A DNA stretch of 47,625 nucleotides from a virus: IMG/VR virus record IMGVR_UViG_3300046466_000672, positions 1-47,625 of that record. One strand, given 5' to 3'. Shown here piece by piece: positions 40,601-47,625 of the stretch. Each line of letters starts with the position of its first letter. Positions within the stretch are counted from its first letter, which is position 1. Below the pieces are notes generated by a model that saw only the letters and a list, made by a program, of their open reading frames with translations, made no database searches and had not been told where the DNA came from. Made by a program: the position numbers and the translations under genes.

Positions 40601-43181
40601 GACTGAATTTACAAATTACGAATATAATCAAAATGTTGTTGATCTCTATCCTCAGTTAGATAGAGATAATGTCAATGATAATCCACAATCTGCTAAATCA
40701 TTTGCACTGAGAGAACCACTTGGGGAAGTTCAAACTAATGATCTTAAGAAGAGTATCACAAAAGAATCTACTGACTCGTTCAATAAGAAGTTCAGAAAGC
40801 ACCTAGAAGTATCTGCCGAATCAGATTTGAGTGTTGTTGCAGGTATTGCCACACTAACATTCACTAGAAATCATGGTTTATCGGGAATTGTAACTCATGA
40901 AGGTGCAATTACTGGTGGTTCTGGTCATACAAATGGAACACACTATAACGTAAAACTCTTTAATGAGGTTGGATTATCCAGTTGGAATGGTGCCACTGCT
41001 ATCGTCGGTGTATCTGGTGGTGCTGTTGTCAGCATGGATATTCAATCACCTGGTTCTGGTTATCAATCTGGTGCCACATTATTCTTTGATACCGCAGTAA
41101 TTGGTGGATCTGCTGATGCAACAATCACAGTTGCTCAAAGGGGATTATCTGCCAGTAGTCTTTCTGCAACTGATGGTGCCGTTGTTCAGGTTACTGGTAT
41201 TGGAACAACTGCATTTGGTCTTTATAGAACTTCTAGTATTCCTGCCAAAGATAAAGTTGCTATTGCAAAAACAGCAGGAGATCCTGAAAGTATTCTTGGG
41301 CAGTATGTTTATATTGTTGCTCCAACAGGAAAAGTTTCATCCAATTCATATAACTCTACCACAGGAATTCAACAATTCAACTGCTCCACTCCTCACGGAT
41401 TAGTTGCAGGAAGTAGATTCAGAGTTCTTGATAGTAGCAATAATAATCTTGGAGATTATCTGGTTAAGTCTAGAGTTGGTGTCAATACATTTACTGCCAT
41501 CACCAATTCAAGTCTGTCGGCACAATATGTTCTCAAGCATGGTATGTCGTCAAATGAAGGTATATCCGATCAAAGCGAAGAGAATATTGATGCTCGTGGT
41601 GTCTCTCTATTTGATACCGAATCTCTAACACTTGGTGGATTCAATGGCGATACTAAGTTACAAGTAGCTTCGCCTTATTCTGGTATTGCAACAACCAAAA
41701 GATTTCCACTTGGTTCATATCTTCAGGTTGATGAAGAGATTATGAGAGTTGTAACTGATACCATCACTGGTACTGGTAGCAATGAAATAACTGTAGTACG
41801 AGGAGCATTAGGCACAGGAATCTCTACTCATGATTCTGGTTCTTTACTGAATAAAGTAGATCCAATCGCGATTGAATTCCGCAGACCATCTATCATTCGT
41901 GCATCCGGTCATACATTTGAGTATCTTGGATATGGTCCTGGCAACTACTCAACGGGTCTTCCACAAGTTCAGGACAGAACACTCACAGAGACCGAAGAAT
42001 TCCTCTCTCAGGCGCAGGAAAGAAGGGGTGGTATTGTTGTTTATACGGGTATGAATAACAAGGGCGATTTTTATGTTGGAAATAGAAGAACATCATCTTC
42101 AACAGGCGAAGAAAAAACTTATGACATTCCAGTTTCAACAGTTACTGGTGAAGATCCATCTAGTCTCAGTGTAGTTTTTGATGAAGTTATCGTCAAAAAT
42201 AATCTTGTAGTTGAGGGTGGAGATTCGGGACAGATTCTTTCACAATTTGATGGTCCAGTTACACTTAATGGAGAAGTCACCTTTAAAGATAATTTAACGG
42301 CAAAAGGTCCAGTCAAGATTGCAAATACTACACAATCAACAACTAAAACTACCGGAGCACTTGTCATCGATGGTGGTGCTGGTATTGTTGGCGATTTAAA
42401 TATCGGAGGAAACATTACCTTTGACAATAATGTAACTGGTGCTGGTGCTACTTTCGGTAATATTCAGATTGCAATCACTGAAGACAATACGATTGATACT
42501 ACCACGGGCGATTTAATCCTCAATTCTGCTTCTGGTGAAGTTGAAATTAATGACAACCTAGATTTAAACGGAACATTAAATGTTTCTTCAACATCAATAT
42601 TTGCAGGACAGGCAGTATTTAATACTGGTATCGTCCCAGATGCTGATGAGGGTGCATATCTTGGCACTGCATCATTACCATTCTCCGAGGCACACATTGA
42701 CGAGATTAGAATTGGTGTAAGTGGCAATGGAGAAATTGATACTGCATCTGGCAATTTAACACTTGATTCTACTGGTGGAACAACAACAGTTGATGATAAC
42801 TTGATTGTGAGTGGCACATCTACATTACAGAGCAACACTGCCATCACCGGAACATTAACAGTTACCGATGACATCACCGCATTCTTCTCATCTGATGAAA
42901 GATTAAAATTAGATATTACACCGATTAAAGAACCTCTTACCAAGATTCGTTCAATCAGTGGTAATACATTCACCTGGATTGAGGGTGGTGTTCATGAAGG
43001 TGAAGATACCGGTGTTATCGCACAAGAAATTGCTGCTCTTGGACTTCCCGGACTCACTACTATCAGAGAGACTGGTTATATGGCAGTCAAATATGACAAA
43101 CTCACTGCACTACTTATTGAAGCAGTTAAGGAATTATCAACTAAGGTTGAAATTCTAGAGCAAAAATTATCAGATAAATAA
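37692..43181 (+). CDS. Long tail fibre-like protein with S74 chaperone
   Basis: An 1829-residue protein. The N-terminal 200 residues (GRILYVSPSDLDATDSINN, QPFKTLQRALLESARF, PGIHEVDNRPGF) resemble pectate-lyase-type right-handed beta-helices and a virion-binding base. The long middle is beta-rich with repeats of VTTATDHKLQAGTPIKIKGV style. Residues about 1490-1730 contain short fibre repeats (GVTTSxxx-like, ALVIDGGAGIVGDLNIGGNI). From about S1734, SSDERLKLDITPI begins an S74 chaperone, with GVIAQEIAALGLPG and KYDKLTALLIEAVKEL. Self-cleavage would remove the last about 95 residues. Proteins of this make-up form host-recognition fibres in T4-like cyanophages. Confidence 0.82.
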   Translation: MPLNKLDNFIKNTEGRILYVSPSDLDATDSINNQGNSLAQPFKTLQRALLESARFSYVQGNSNDLVEKTTILLMPGIHEVDNRPGFAVKNDGGVAKVISPGGGETAASDTLNLQLDSNFDINQEDNILYKFNSVNGGIIIPRGTSVVGLDLRKTKVRPKYVPNPTDLAVADSAIFRITGTCYFWQFSFFDGDDAGVVYTDPVDFSVDNRSKPTFSHHKLTCFEYADGVNNVSGYDLTDLDMYYAKLGNAYNQASGRIIDQKYPANPQGFEKQRPEWEIVGAFASDPLEVSAIVSGSGGTPTSVVTVTTATDHKLQAGTPIKIKGVVPDDYNISTKVQSVSTSNPKVFTYLLPDFRKNLETPGNTSSATVTIETDTVTGASPYIFNISLRSVFGMNGMKADGAKASGFRSMVVAQFTGVSLQKDDRAFVKYSKSNRTYEGIGIGKVTGSALSTQSSSTNASTVYHLDSGAVYRKDWETAHISMINDAILQIVSVFAIGYNQHFFADTGGDASITNSNSNFGQLALISAGFKKEAFAKDNKGFITNIIAPRAITSSEENIDWQTIDVGVTTSVANNKRLYLFGFTEADIKPSILTQGFRVGAKVGDVLSVDFSAVTGYGISEANILMSDEETSSVKEYRVVSGPTSNQFAIGAHNLSTGEKIIIKSDDADLPENLTPERTYYVIDSGDNNNIKLASSYAASINGTPITVYGGTNLVILSRVSDKDAGDIGHPVQYDSTQGQWYINTNAGSDIYNALTQVGVQTNNGLDTRTEVSFLKRTSDTRSLDEKIYKLRVVIPKEVSNGKNPESGFILQESSTTGLRTDADASLSSITIDDYDFNKNSRFIGSCTFSGGTVTVRSELPHNVSVGDVIITKNIQDTSNTVGTANSGYNGTFTVVSIPNDMEFTYETGASLGPALTNDLTNRTTSLPRYEVNDLQNKLFVYRNEIITDYIQDVQDGIYHLYALNANLSVPTEFTNYEYNQNVVDLYPQLDRDNVNDNPQSAKSFALREPLGEVQTNDLKKSITKESTDSFNKKFRKHLEVSAESDLSVVAGIATLTFTRNHGLSGIVTHEGAITGGSGHTNGTHYNVKLFNEVGLSSWNGATAIVGVSGGAVVSMDIQSPGSGYQSGATLFFDTAVIGGSADATITVAQRGLSASSLSATDGAVVQVTGIGTTAFGLYRTSSIPAKDKVAIAKTAGDPESILGQYVYIVAPTGKVSSNSYNSTTGIQQFNCSTPHGLVAGSRFRVLDSSNNNLGDYLVKSRVGVNTFTAITNSSLSAQYVLKHGMSSNEGISDQSEENIDARGVSLFDTESLTLGGFNGDTKLQVASPYSGIATTKRFPLGSYLQVDEEIMRVVTDTITGTGSNEITVVRGALGTGISTHDSGSLLNKVDPIAIEFRRPSIIRASGHTFEYLGYGPGNYSTGLPQVQDRTLTETEEFLSQAQERRGGIVVYTGMNNKGDFYVGNRRTSSSTGEEKTYDIPVSTVTGEDPSSLSVVFDEVIVKNNLVVEGGDSGQILSQFDGPVTLNGEVTFKDNLTAKGPVKIANTTQSTTKTTGALVIDGGAGIVGDLNIGGNITFDNNVTGAGATFGNIQIAITEDNTIDTTTGDLILNSASGEVEINDNLDLNGTLNVSSTSIFAGQAVFNTGIVPDADEGAYLGTASLPFSEAHIDEIRIGVSGNGEIDTASGNLTLDSTGGTTTVDDNLIVSGTSTLQSNTAITGTLTVTDDITAFFSSDERLKLDITPIKEPLTKIRSISGNTFTWIEGGVHEGEDTGVIAQEIAALGLPGLTTIRETGYMAVKYDKLTALLIEAVKELSTKVEILEQKLSDK

Positions 43182-43203
43182 CTCCATGGAGATGCACAAG
43201 TAG

Positions 43204-45561
43204 ATGGCAAATTATAGAAAGTCTTTTAATTTTCGTAATGGTGTTCAGGTTGATAACGACAACTTTATTGTAGATGCAAATGGACTGGTTGGAATTGGCA
43301 CCTCTATTCCTTCCGAGTTTCTTGATGTAAGAGGAACTGCAAAAATTAGTGGTATTGTATCAACTGCGGACTTATTTGTCACCGAGGACGTATTTGTATC
43401 AGGTGCCTCAACAGTAACAGTGTTAGATGCAACCAGTCTTAATGCAACTGGTATTGTAACAGCACAACAATTTTTTGGTGATGGTAGTCAATTATCTGGT
43501 GTTGTTGCCGTTGCAAGAACCGGATGGTCTATTACTGATGCAGGAATCTCCACAATAGCTAATGTTGGGGTAGGCACCACTAATCCTGCAACTTTATTAC
43601 AAGTTGGTGATGATCCAACATCGGCAACTTATGGTGTTGGTATTGATTCAACTGGACAAGGAAACTTTACAGGTATTTTAACAGCAGGTTCATTTCAATC
43701 TACCGGTATTATAACTGGTTCCAATTTGCTTGCATCGGGATTCTCTACATTCTTCTCCAGTGTTCAGATAACGAATGATGTAAATGTTGGTGGTGTTGTA
43801 ACTGCAACCACCTTCATTGGAGATTTGACCGGAGAAGTTAATGCCGCAAAATTTGATACAAATTCTACGGGTATCGTTGTATCTGGTATTGCAACTTTCA
43901 CCGATGATGCACAAATCACTGCTGGTGGATTAGTCGTTACTGGTGTCACCACTTCAACGAGTTTTGTTGGTAATATCACTGGTAGTGTAACTGGAAATGT
44001 TACTGGTGATGTAACGGGTAATGTCACAGGATATTTGAGTGGTGTTGCACAGACAGCAGGTTTTGCATCAACTTCATTCGGACTTGATGGCACACCTGAT
44101 ATTACAGTAGGAAATATTGTTGGTTCATCTGCAACTGTAACCGCACTGGTAGTTGATAATAAACTCGGTATTGGTTCTGATACTCCTGCCTCTGATATTG
44201 AAATCAGAAAGATTACAAATACAGCAATAGATGTTATTACATCCAGCAACACTTCTAGAATCAGTGTCGGACAATCTGTCGGAACAGGTAATAGCAGTGG
44301 TGTCTTAAGTTTCAACTCTGGAACACTGAGTCTCTCCAACTACGATCTTGGTGGAGTTAATATCAATCTCCATTCTGGATCTGGTGCCGGAACAACAGAA
44401 AGTTTCAAGGTTAGATACGACGATAATACTAAATTTGAGACCACATATGATGGTAAGGTAGGTGTTAATCGTCATGGTATTACATTAACACGAGAACTGG
44501 AAGTCGGTGGAAATACATTCATAAGTGGTTATGGACAGGTTGCAGGTATTCTTACCGTAGGACAAGGTGCTAATCAACTCACTCTTGGTGATGGTAGTGC
44601 TCTACCAATTTCTAGTAGTGCTGTTATTAGCGTAACCAGTGGTATTTCAACATTCAATGATCTTCTTGTTAGTCGCAATTTTCAAGTTGGAAGTGGCATC
44701 GGAACGTTCTTAGGAGATACTTTTGTTGGTGGAAAGTTGGGGATTGGTACAGCATCTGATACTGGATTTCCTGATAGTTTTGACTCTACTATCTTTGGAG
44801 ATTTTTACTCAGATGGAAGAATTATTTCTAAAACACAACTTGGAATGTCCACTAGTGCTGATGGTTCATTCGTAACTGATCCAAGACCAAGTGTAGATGC
44901 ATTGGGGCAAATTGTTCCCGGTTTTGCAAGTGGAAGTTTCCAAACACAAAATAGTTTCGTCATGTTTGGCGGAAGTGGATTATTTGTTCCCACTGCTCCT
45001 ATTATTGCGGCAGGATATGGACAAACTAATCAAGCATTAGTTACTACTGATGCAGGTACTTCAAAATATTTGACTAGAATCGGAATCAATACTTACTTTG
45101 CCAGATCTGTTCTTGATGTTGGTATGGCAAGCACCACGATGAACAGTTATGTCATTATGCCTTCAGTTAATACTGAAGAACTTGACATCATTGCAAATCT
45201 CTGGTCCGGCAATGCTGGTGGTAATCAGAATGTAAATCCGGTTCAATCTGGATTTGGAACGGAACAGTCCAAGAAACTTCTTGCACCTAATGGTGTTCCT
45301 GGTGGTTCAATCGTTTATAACAATGAATCCAGAAGACTTAATGTTAGCACAGGTGGCACAGTATTCTGTGGTGTTGCAACATTAACACAAAACCAATCTG
45401 GATATGATTCACTTGCAATTCCCACATTCAATACTACTAAGAGAAACTTAATGAGTGGTTATGGCAACCTTCCTAAAGGTGCAATCATGTATAACACAAC
45501 CACAAACAAACTTAACTTCTGGAATGGTTCTGCATGGGAGGCAGTAACAAGTTCAACGTAA
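43204..45561 (+). CDS. Tail fibre-like structural protein
   Basis: A 785-residue protein. It opens with FNFRNGVQVDNDNFIVDANG and GLVGIGTSIPSEFLDVRGTA, a base found in many phage fibres. Repeats follow: TGIVTAQQFFGDGSQLSGV and short GN-V-TG turns (ITGSVTGNVTGDVTGNVTG) typical of trimeric beta-structured shafts. The end GNLPKGAIMYNTTTNKLNFW is a common C-terminal cap. Unlike the previous gene it has no S74 domain, so trimerisation may rely on another chaperone. It starts 22 bases after the long fibre gene. Confidence 0.8.
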   Translation: MANYRKSFNFRNGVQVDNDNFIVDANGLVGIGTSIPSEFLDVRGTAKISGIVSTADLFVTEDVFVSGASTVTVLDATSLNATGIVTAQQFFGDGSQLSGVVAVARTGWSITDAGISTIANVGVGTTNPATLLQVGDDPTSATYGVGIDSTGQGNFTGILTAGSFQSTGIITGSNLLASGFSTFFSSVQITNDVNVGGVVTATTFIGDLTGEVNAAKFDTNSTGIVVSGIATFTDDAQITAGGLVVTGVTTSTSFVGNITGSVTGNVTGDVTGNVTGYLSGVAQTAGFASTSFGLDGTPDITVGNIVGSSATVTALVVDNKLGIGSDTPASDIEIRKITNTAIDVITSSNTSRISVGQSVGTGNSSGVLSFNSGTLSLSNYDLGGVNINLHSGSGAGTTESFKVRYDDNTKFETTYDGKVGVNRHGITLTRELEVGGNTFISGYGQVAGILTVGQGANQLTLGDGSALPISSSAVISVTSGISTFNDLLVSRNFQVGSGIGTFLGDTFVGGKLGIGTASDTGFPDSFDSTIFGDFYSDGRIISKTQLGMSTSADGSFVTDPRPSVDALGQIVPGFASGSFQTQNSFVMFGGSGLFVPTAPIIAAGYGQTNQALVTTDAGTSKYLTRIGINTYFARSVLDVGMASTTMNSYVIMPSVNTEELDIIANLWSGNAGGNQNVNPVQSGFGTEQSKKLLAPNGVPGGSIVYNNESRRLNVSTGGTVFCGVATLTQNQSGYDSLAIPTFNTTKRNLMSGYGNLPKGAIMYNTTTNKLNFWNGSAWEAVTSST

Positions 45562-45650
45562 TAGCTTGACAGAATCATGAAAACCCTATAGACTACCTTT
45601 GTCCGGGTTGAAGAGGAAACTTTAAGACACTATAGAAACCGGTTGTAAAA

Positions 45651-45692
45651 CTGTCACACCACCTCCTAATCGGGGTGGTTTTCTGCTATAAT
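45651..45692 (+). promoter_or_regulatory. Extended -10 promoter with upstream CTGTCACACCA element
   Basis: TATAAT at 45687-45692 is extended by TG (TCTGCTATAATA). The word CTGTCACACCA begins exactly 36 bases before TATAAT, as it does at 46896. Between them lies an inverted repeat that also forms a terminator. No normal -35 is seen. Confidence 0.6.
45658..45683 (+). terminator. Rho-independent terminator overlapping a promoter
   Basis: ACCACCTC (45658-45665) pairs with GGGGTGGT (45672-45679), with a 6-base loop followed by TTTTC. It should stop late fibre transcripts just before the helicase promoter -10. The rest of 45562-45657 holds a weak AACCC/GGGTT inverted repeat and nothing else recognised. 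Confidence 0.7.
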
Positions 45693-45717
45693 ATATTCAT
45701 ACCAAACAGGAACGAAC

Positions 45718-46893
45718 TTGGTCACCCTTCGCCCACACCAGAAGAAAGCACTGAATGCAATGCTGGCATATGACAAGGGTCAGGTCATCATCCCTACGGG
45801 TGGTGGCAAGACTATGTGTATGATACATGATATTATTGAGAATCAAAAGTATATTGATAATGGTTCTACTATTGTTGTTGTAGCACCTCGCATTCTTCTG
45901 GCAGAGCAACTCTGCAAAGAGTTTCTTGAAGTGATTGATACTACTCATACTCATGTGATGCAGGTTCATAGTGGTGATGTTGAGTATTTCAGCACCACCA
46001 AAGCAGACACGATTCACTTGTTCAACAACACTGCAAGAACTGCTGGTGAGAATGTCATCATCTTCACCACATATCACTCACTACATCGTCTTGTAGAGGC
46101 AGACATTGAAGTGAATACAATTTACTTTGATGAGGCACATAACTCCGTTCAACGTAATTTCTTTCCTGCAACTGAGTTCTTCAGTAATGATTCTGATCGT
46201 TGCTATTTCTTCACTGCGACTCCTAAGCACTCGTTGTCTGTATTCAAACCAGGAATGAATGATCCTGAGGTTTATGGTCAGGTCATCTGCAATGTTCCTG
46301 CACCTCAACTTGTCAAAGAAGGTTATATCCTTCCTCCTAAGGTTGTGGTTCATCAACTACCTCAGGGTGATTTCAAACTATCTGACGATAAGAATCTGTT
46401 GAATACGATTGATGCAAACTCACTCAATAAGATTCTGATTGCAGCACGTTCTACCAAGCAGATTTTGCGTATGGTAAGTCAGTCTGATTTTTGTCAGCAA
46501 CTACATGAACGTGGATACAACTGGATGTATATTACATCTAAAACCGGTGCAATCATCAATGGCAAGAAGGTTTCCCGTGAGGAATTCTTCAAGACTTTGA
46601 ATGCCTGGGGTCAGGATGATACTCGTTTTGTTGTCATGCACCACTCTATTCTGTCTGAAGGCATCAATGTCAAGGGACTGGAAGCAGTCCTATTCATGCG
46701 TAATATGGATTATGTAGGATTGTCGCAAAGTATTGGACGGGTCATTAGGTTAGGTGGACCCCAGAAGACCTTTGGACTGGTTTGTGTGCCAGTCTTTGAC
46801 AAGGTGGGCATCAGCACTGCCAGGAGTGTTCAGGCGGTCGTAGAGACGATTTTTGAGAGGGGTGAGGCAGCGATATCCGTAGTGAGGAAGTAG
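45718..46893 (+). CDS. SF2 DNA/RNA helicase (UvsW-like core)
   Basis: A 391-residue superfamily 2 helicase. LRPHQKKALNAML precedes motif I, PTGGGKT (residues 26-32). Motif II is DEAH at 138-141, motif III is TAT at 166-168 (FFTATPKH), and motif VI is QSIGRVIR near residue 337. The start is TTG at 45718 with AGGAA five bases ahead; no ATG gives the conserved LRPHQ start. T4 UvsW (587 residues) has an extra N-terminal domain absent here, so this is a short relative rather than a clear orthologue. A role in unwinding recombination or replication intermediates is expected from the family. Confidence 0.82.
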   Translation: MVTLRPHQKKALNAMLAYDKGQVIIPTGGGKTMCMIHDIIENQKYIDNGSTIVVVAPRILLAEQLCKEFLEVIDTTHTHVMQVHSGDVEYFSTTKADTIHLFNNTARTAGENVIIFTTYHSLHRLVEADIEVNTIYFDEAHNSVQRNFFPATEFFSNDSDRCYFFTATPKHSLSVFKPGMNDPEVYGQVICNVPAPQLVKEGYILPPKVVVHQLPQGDFKLSDDKNLLNTIDANSLNKILIAARSTKQILRMVSQSDFCQQLHERGYNWMYITSKTGAIINGKKVSREEFFKTLNAWGQDDTRFVVMHHSILSEGINVKGLEAVLFMRNMDYVGLSQSIGRVIRLGGPQKTFGLVCVPVFDKVGISTARSVQAVVETIFERGEAAISVVRK

Positions 46894-46895
46894 AA

Positions 46896-46937
46896 CTGTC
46901 ACACCAGGAGTAGAACGCTGCTCCACTCTGCTATAAT
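46896..46937 (+). promoter_or_regulatory. Extended -10 promoter with upstream CTGTCACACCA element, second copy
   Basis: CTGTCACACCA at 46896-46906 and TATAAT at 46932-46937 have the same 36-base spacing as at 45651, with TCTGCTATAATA shared. GGAGTAG (46907-46913) can pair with CTGCTCC (46918-46924) between them. The ATG at 46963 follows with GGGGA as ribosome site. Confidence 0.6.
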
Positions 46938-46962
46938 ACAAAAGTAATCAGGGGAACATCCC

Positions 46963-47103
46963 ATGAAGTGCAAAGTTCAACTCTACGTGTCTGGCACCGT
47001 CTTTGATGAGATTGTCATCGCACGGAACTATGAAGAAGCAAGAAAAACTGCACTTGCACGTAATCCTACGGCAACAGTTGTAAGTGTTACTGCCGTCTTC
47101 TAA
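46963..47103 (+). CDS. Small hypothetical protein
   Basis: A 46-residue protein, MKCKVQLYVSGTVFDEIVIA followed by RNYEEARKTALARNPTATVV. Beta-hairpin plus helix; no family recognised. GGGGA lies about 8 bases before the ATG, and a promoter with two recognisable elements stands directly upstream. The stop overlaps the next start (TAATG). Confidence 0.7.
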   Translation: MKCKVQLYVSGTVFDEIVIARNYEEARKTALARNPTATVVSVTAVF

Positions 47104-47336
47104 TGAGTGAATCAAAAGATTACCGAAAGTTCTATACTTGTCCTAACAAAGACATTTTAGAAAACAAAGTTGGGTATCCGAGTGGTTATGTAACCAAGGA
47201 TGGTATGTGGGCCGCTGTGCCACTTGCAAAATCAAAGAAGTTTGTGATTATCAACAACGGATCAATCGTTCACACTTCAAAAAATTATCCATCTGCTGTC
47301 TCATACATAGAAAAAAATATGAAGAAAAAACGATGA
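47103..47336 (+). CDS. Small hypothetical protein
   Basis: A 77-residue basic protein containing NKVGYPSGYVTKDGMWAAVP and KFVIINNGSIVHTSKNYPSA, which suggests a small beta-sheet domain with a helical end (VSYIEKNMKKKR). It overlaps both neighbours (TAATG upstream, ATGA downstream), so it belongs to a coupled small-gene run. Unknown function. Confidence 0.65.
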   Translation: MSESKDYRKFYTCPNKDILENKVGYPSGYVTKDGMWAAVPLAKSKKFVIINNGSIVHTSKNYPSAVSYIEKNMKKKR

Positions 47337-47530
47337 AGGATCAAAACAGCATTGAAGATTGCGAAAGCAAACAAGAAAAGTGGAATCGCGGACTTGATAT
47401 TTTTATTGAATCCGTGATTAAACCTGATGCATCTCTTCGTGATTGTGCTCGTAATCAAAAATGTTATCATGAACTGATGGATGTTCGCAATGATGTTTTG
47501 GATTATCTCAAAACAAAAAGATGGCAATAA
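47333..47530 (+). CDS. Small hypothetical protein
   Basis: A 65-residue helical protein, MKDQNSIEDCESKQEKWNRG, with a C-terminal HELMDVRNDVLDYLKTKRW. The ATG at 47333 overlaps the previous stop by four bases; an upstream GTG in the same frame would overlap the preceding gene much more and is not chosen. No family recognised. Confidence 0.65.
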   Translation: MKDQNSIEDCESKQEKWNRGLDIFIESVIKPDASLRDCARNQKCYHELMDVRNDVLDYLKTKRWQ

Positions 47531-47560
47531 TATAACTAATAAAGAACTATAGTTAAAGTT

Positions 47561-47625
47561 ATGGACCCCGAAGAAATTACTTTAAATACCACAAGCAGGC
47601 AATTTACCTATGAAAAGATGTCTCG
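47561..47625 (+). CDS. Start of a gene running off the right edge
   Basis: An ATG at 47561 opens a frame (MDPEEITLNTTSRQFTYEKM) that is still open at the end of the window. Only 21 residues are visible and no family can be named. No clear Shine-Dalgarno is seen in the AT-rich 30 bases before it. Confidence 0.45.
   Translation, partial: MDPEEITLNTTSRQFTYEKMS

Noticed and set aside
45566-45592. TTGACA followed by TATAGA as a promoter
   Set aside because: The spacing is only 15 bases and the -10 is weak; the extended -10 at 45687 fits the helicase gene better.
1-47625. tRNA genes
   Set aside because: I saw no convincing cloverleaf with T-loop consensus in the non-coding gaps; a tRNAscan-SE run would be decisive.

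Overview
The window looks like part of the genome of a T4-like myovirus infecting marine cyanobacteria (Synechococcus or Prochlorococcus). Evidence: the DNA is AT-rich and almost fully coding. T4 core genes are recognisable: gp32, gp33, gp59, gp4, gp48, gp53, gp54, gp26 and a gp51-like gene. T4-type late promoters (TATAAATA or CTAAATA) precede structural genes. Cyanobacterium-linked genes also occur: PhoH, ThyX, DUF1825 and DUF4278 proteins, and a short peptide behind what appears to be a downstream-peptide/glnA-class glutamine riboswitch. No host chromosomal genes, rRNA, tRNA, IS element or CRISPR array was seen.

Layout. (1) 1-14931 is an accessory adhesin and modification island. It holds a glycosyltransferase (cut at the left edge), a degenerate DUF6445-type protein, a giant repeat protein, an intact DUF6445-type 2OG-Fe(II) protein, a sulfotransferase, a second giant repeat protein, a prolyl-4-hydroxylase-like dioxygenase and a carbamoyltransferase. 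(2) 14948-17003 holds small conserved phage genes, a glutaredoxin, a membrane protein and a DUF6433 protein. (3) 17023-22840 is the early/middle block: terminator, strong sigma70 promoter, riboswitch and peptide, DUF4278, small genes, thyX, phoH, a PD-(D/E)XK exonuclease, gp33, gp59, DUF1825, then gp32 with its own strong promoter and terminator. (4) 22843-25378 on the minus strand holds gp53, gp48, an unknown gene and gp4. (5) 25420-45561 is the late tail, baseplate and fibre block: gp54, gp26, gp51-like, tape-measure-like, an M23-peptidase tail protein, a gp27-like hub, an OB-fold gp5 N-terminal-like protein, structural proteins, a spike beta-helix, two S74-chaperone proteins and two long fibres. 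(6) 45562-47625 holds an SF2 helicase and small genes driven by two similar extended -10 promoters.

The most striking content is the pair of giant proteins at 1886-6610 and 8078-12826. By direct count each has exactly 30 kelch-like repeats in five sets of six. Each set ends in an AN-containing closing segment and a linker, which reads as five consecutive six-bladed beta-propellers. Linkers at the same rank are similar in the two proteins, both share an N-terminal anchor, and an identical 36-bp promoter and start segment follows each gene. The genes are interleaved with enzymes that hydroxylate, sulfate, glycosylate or carbamoylate. I infer, but cannot prove from sequence, that this is a system that builds and chemically decorates multi-propeller virion adhesins.
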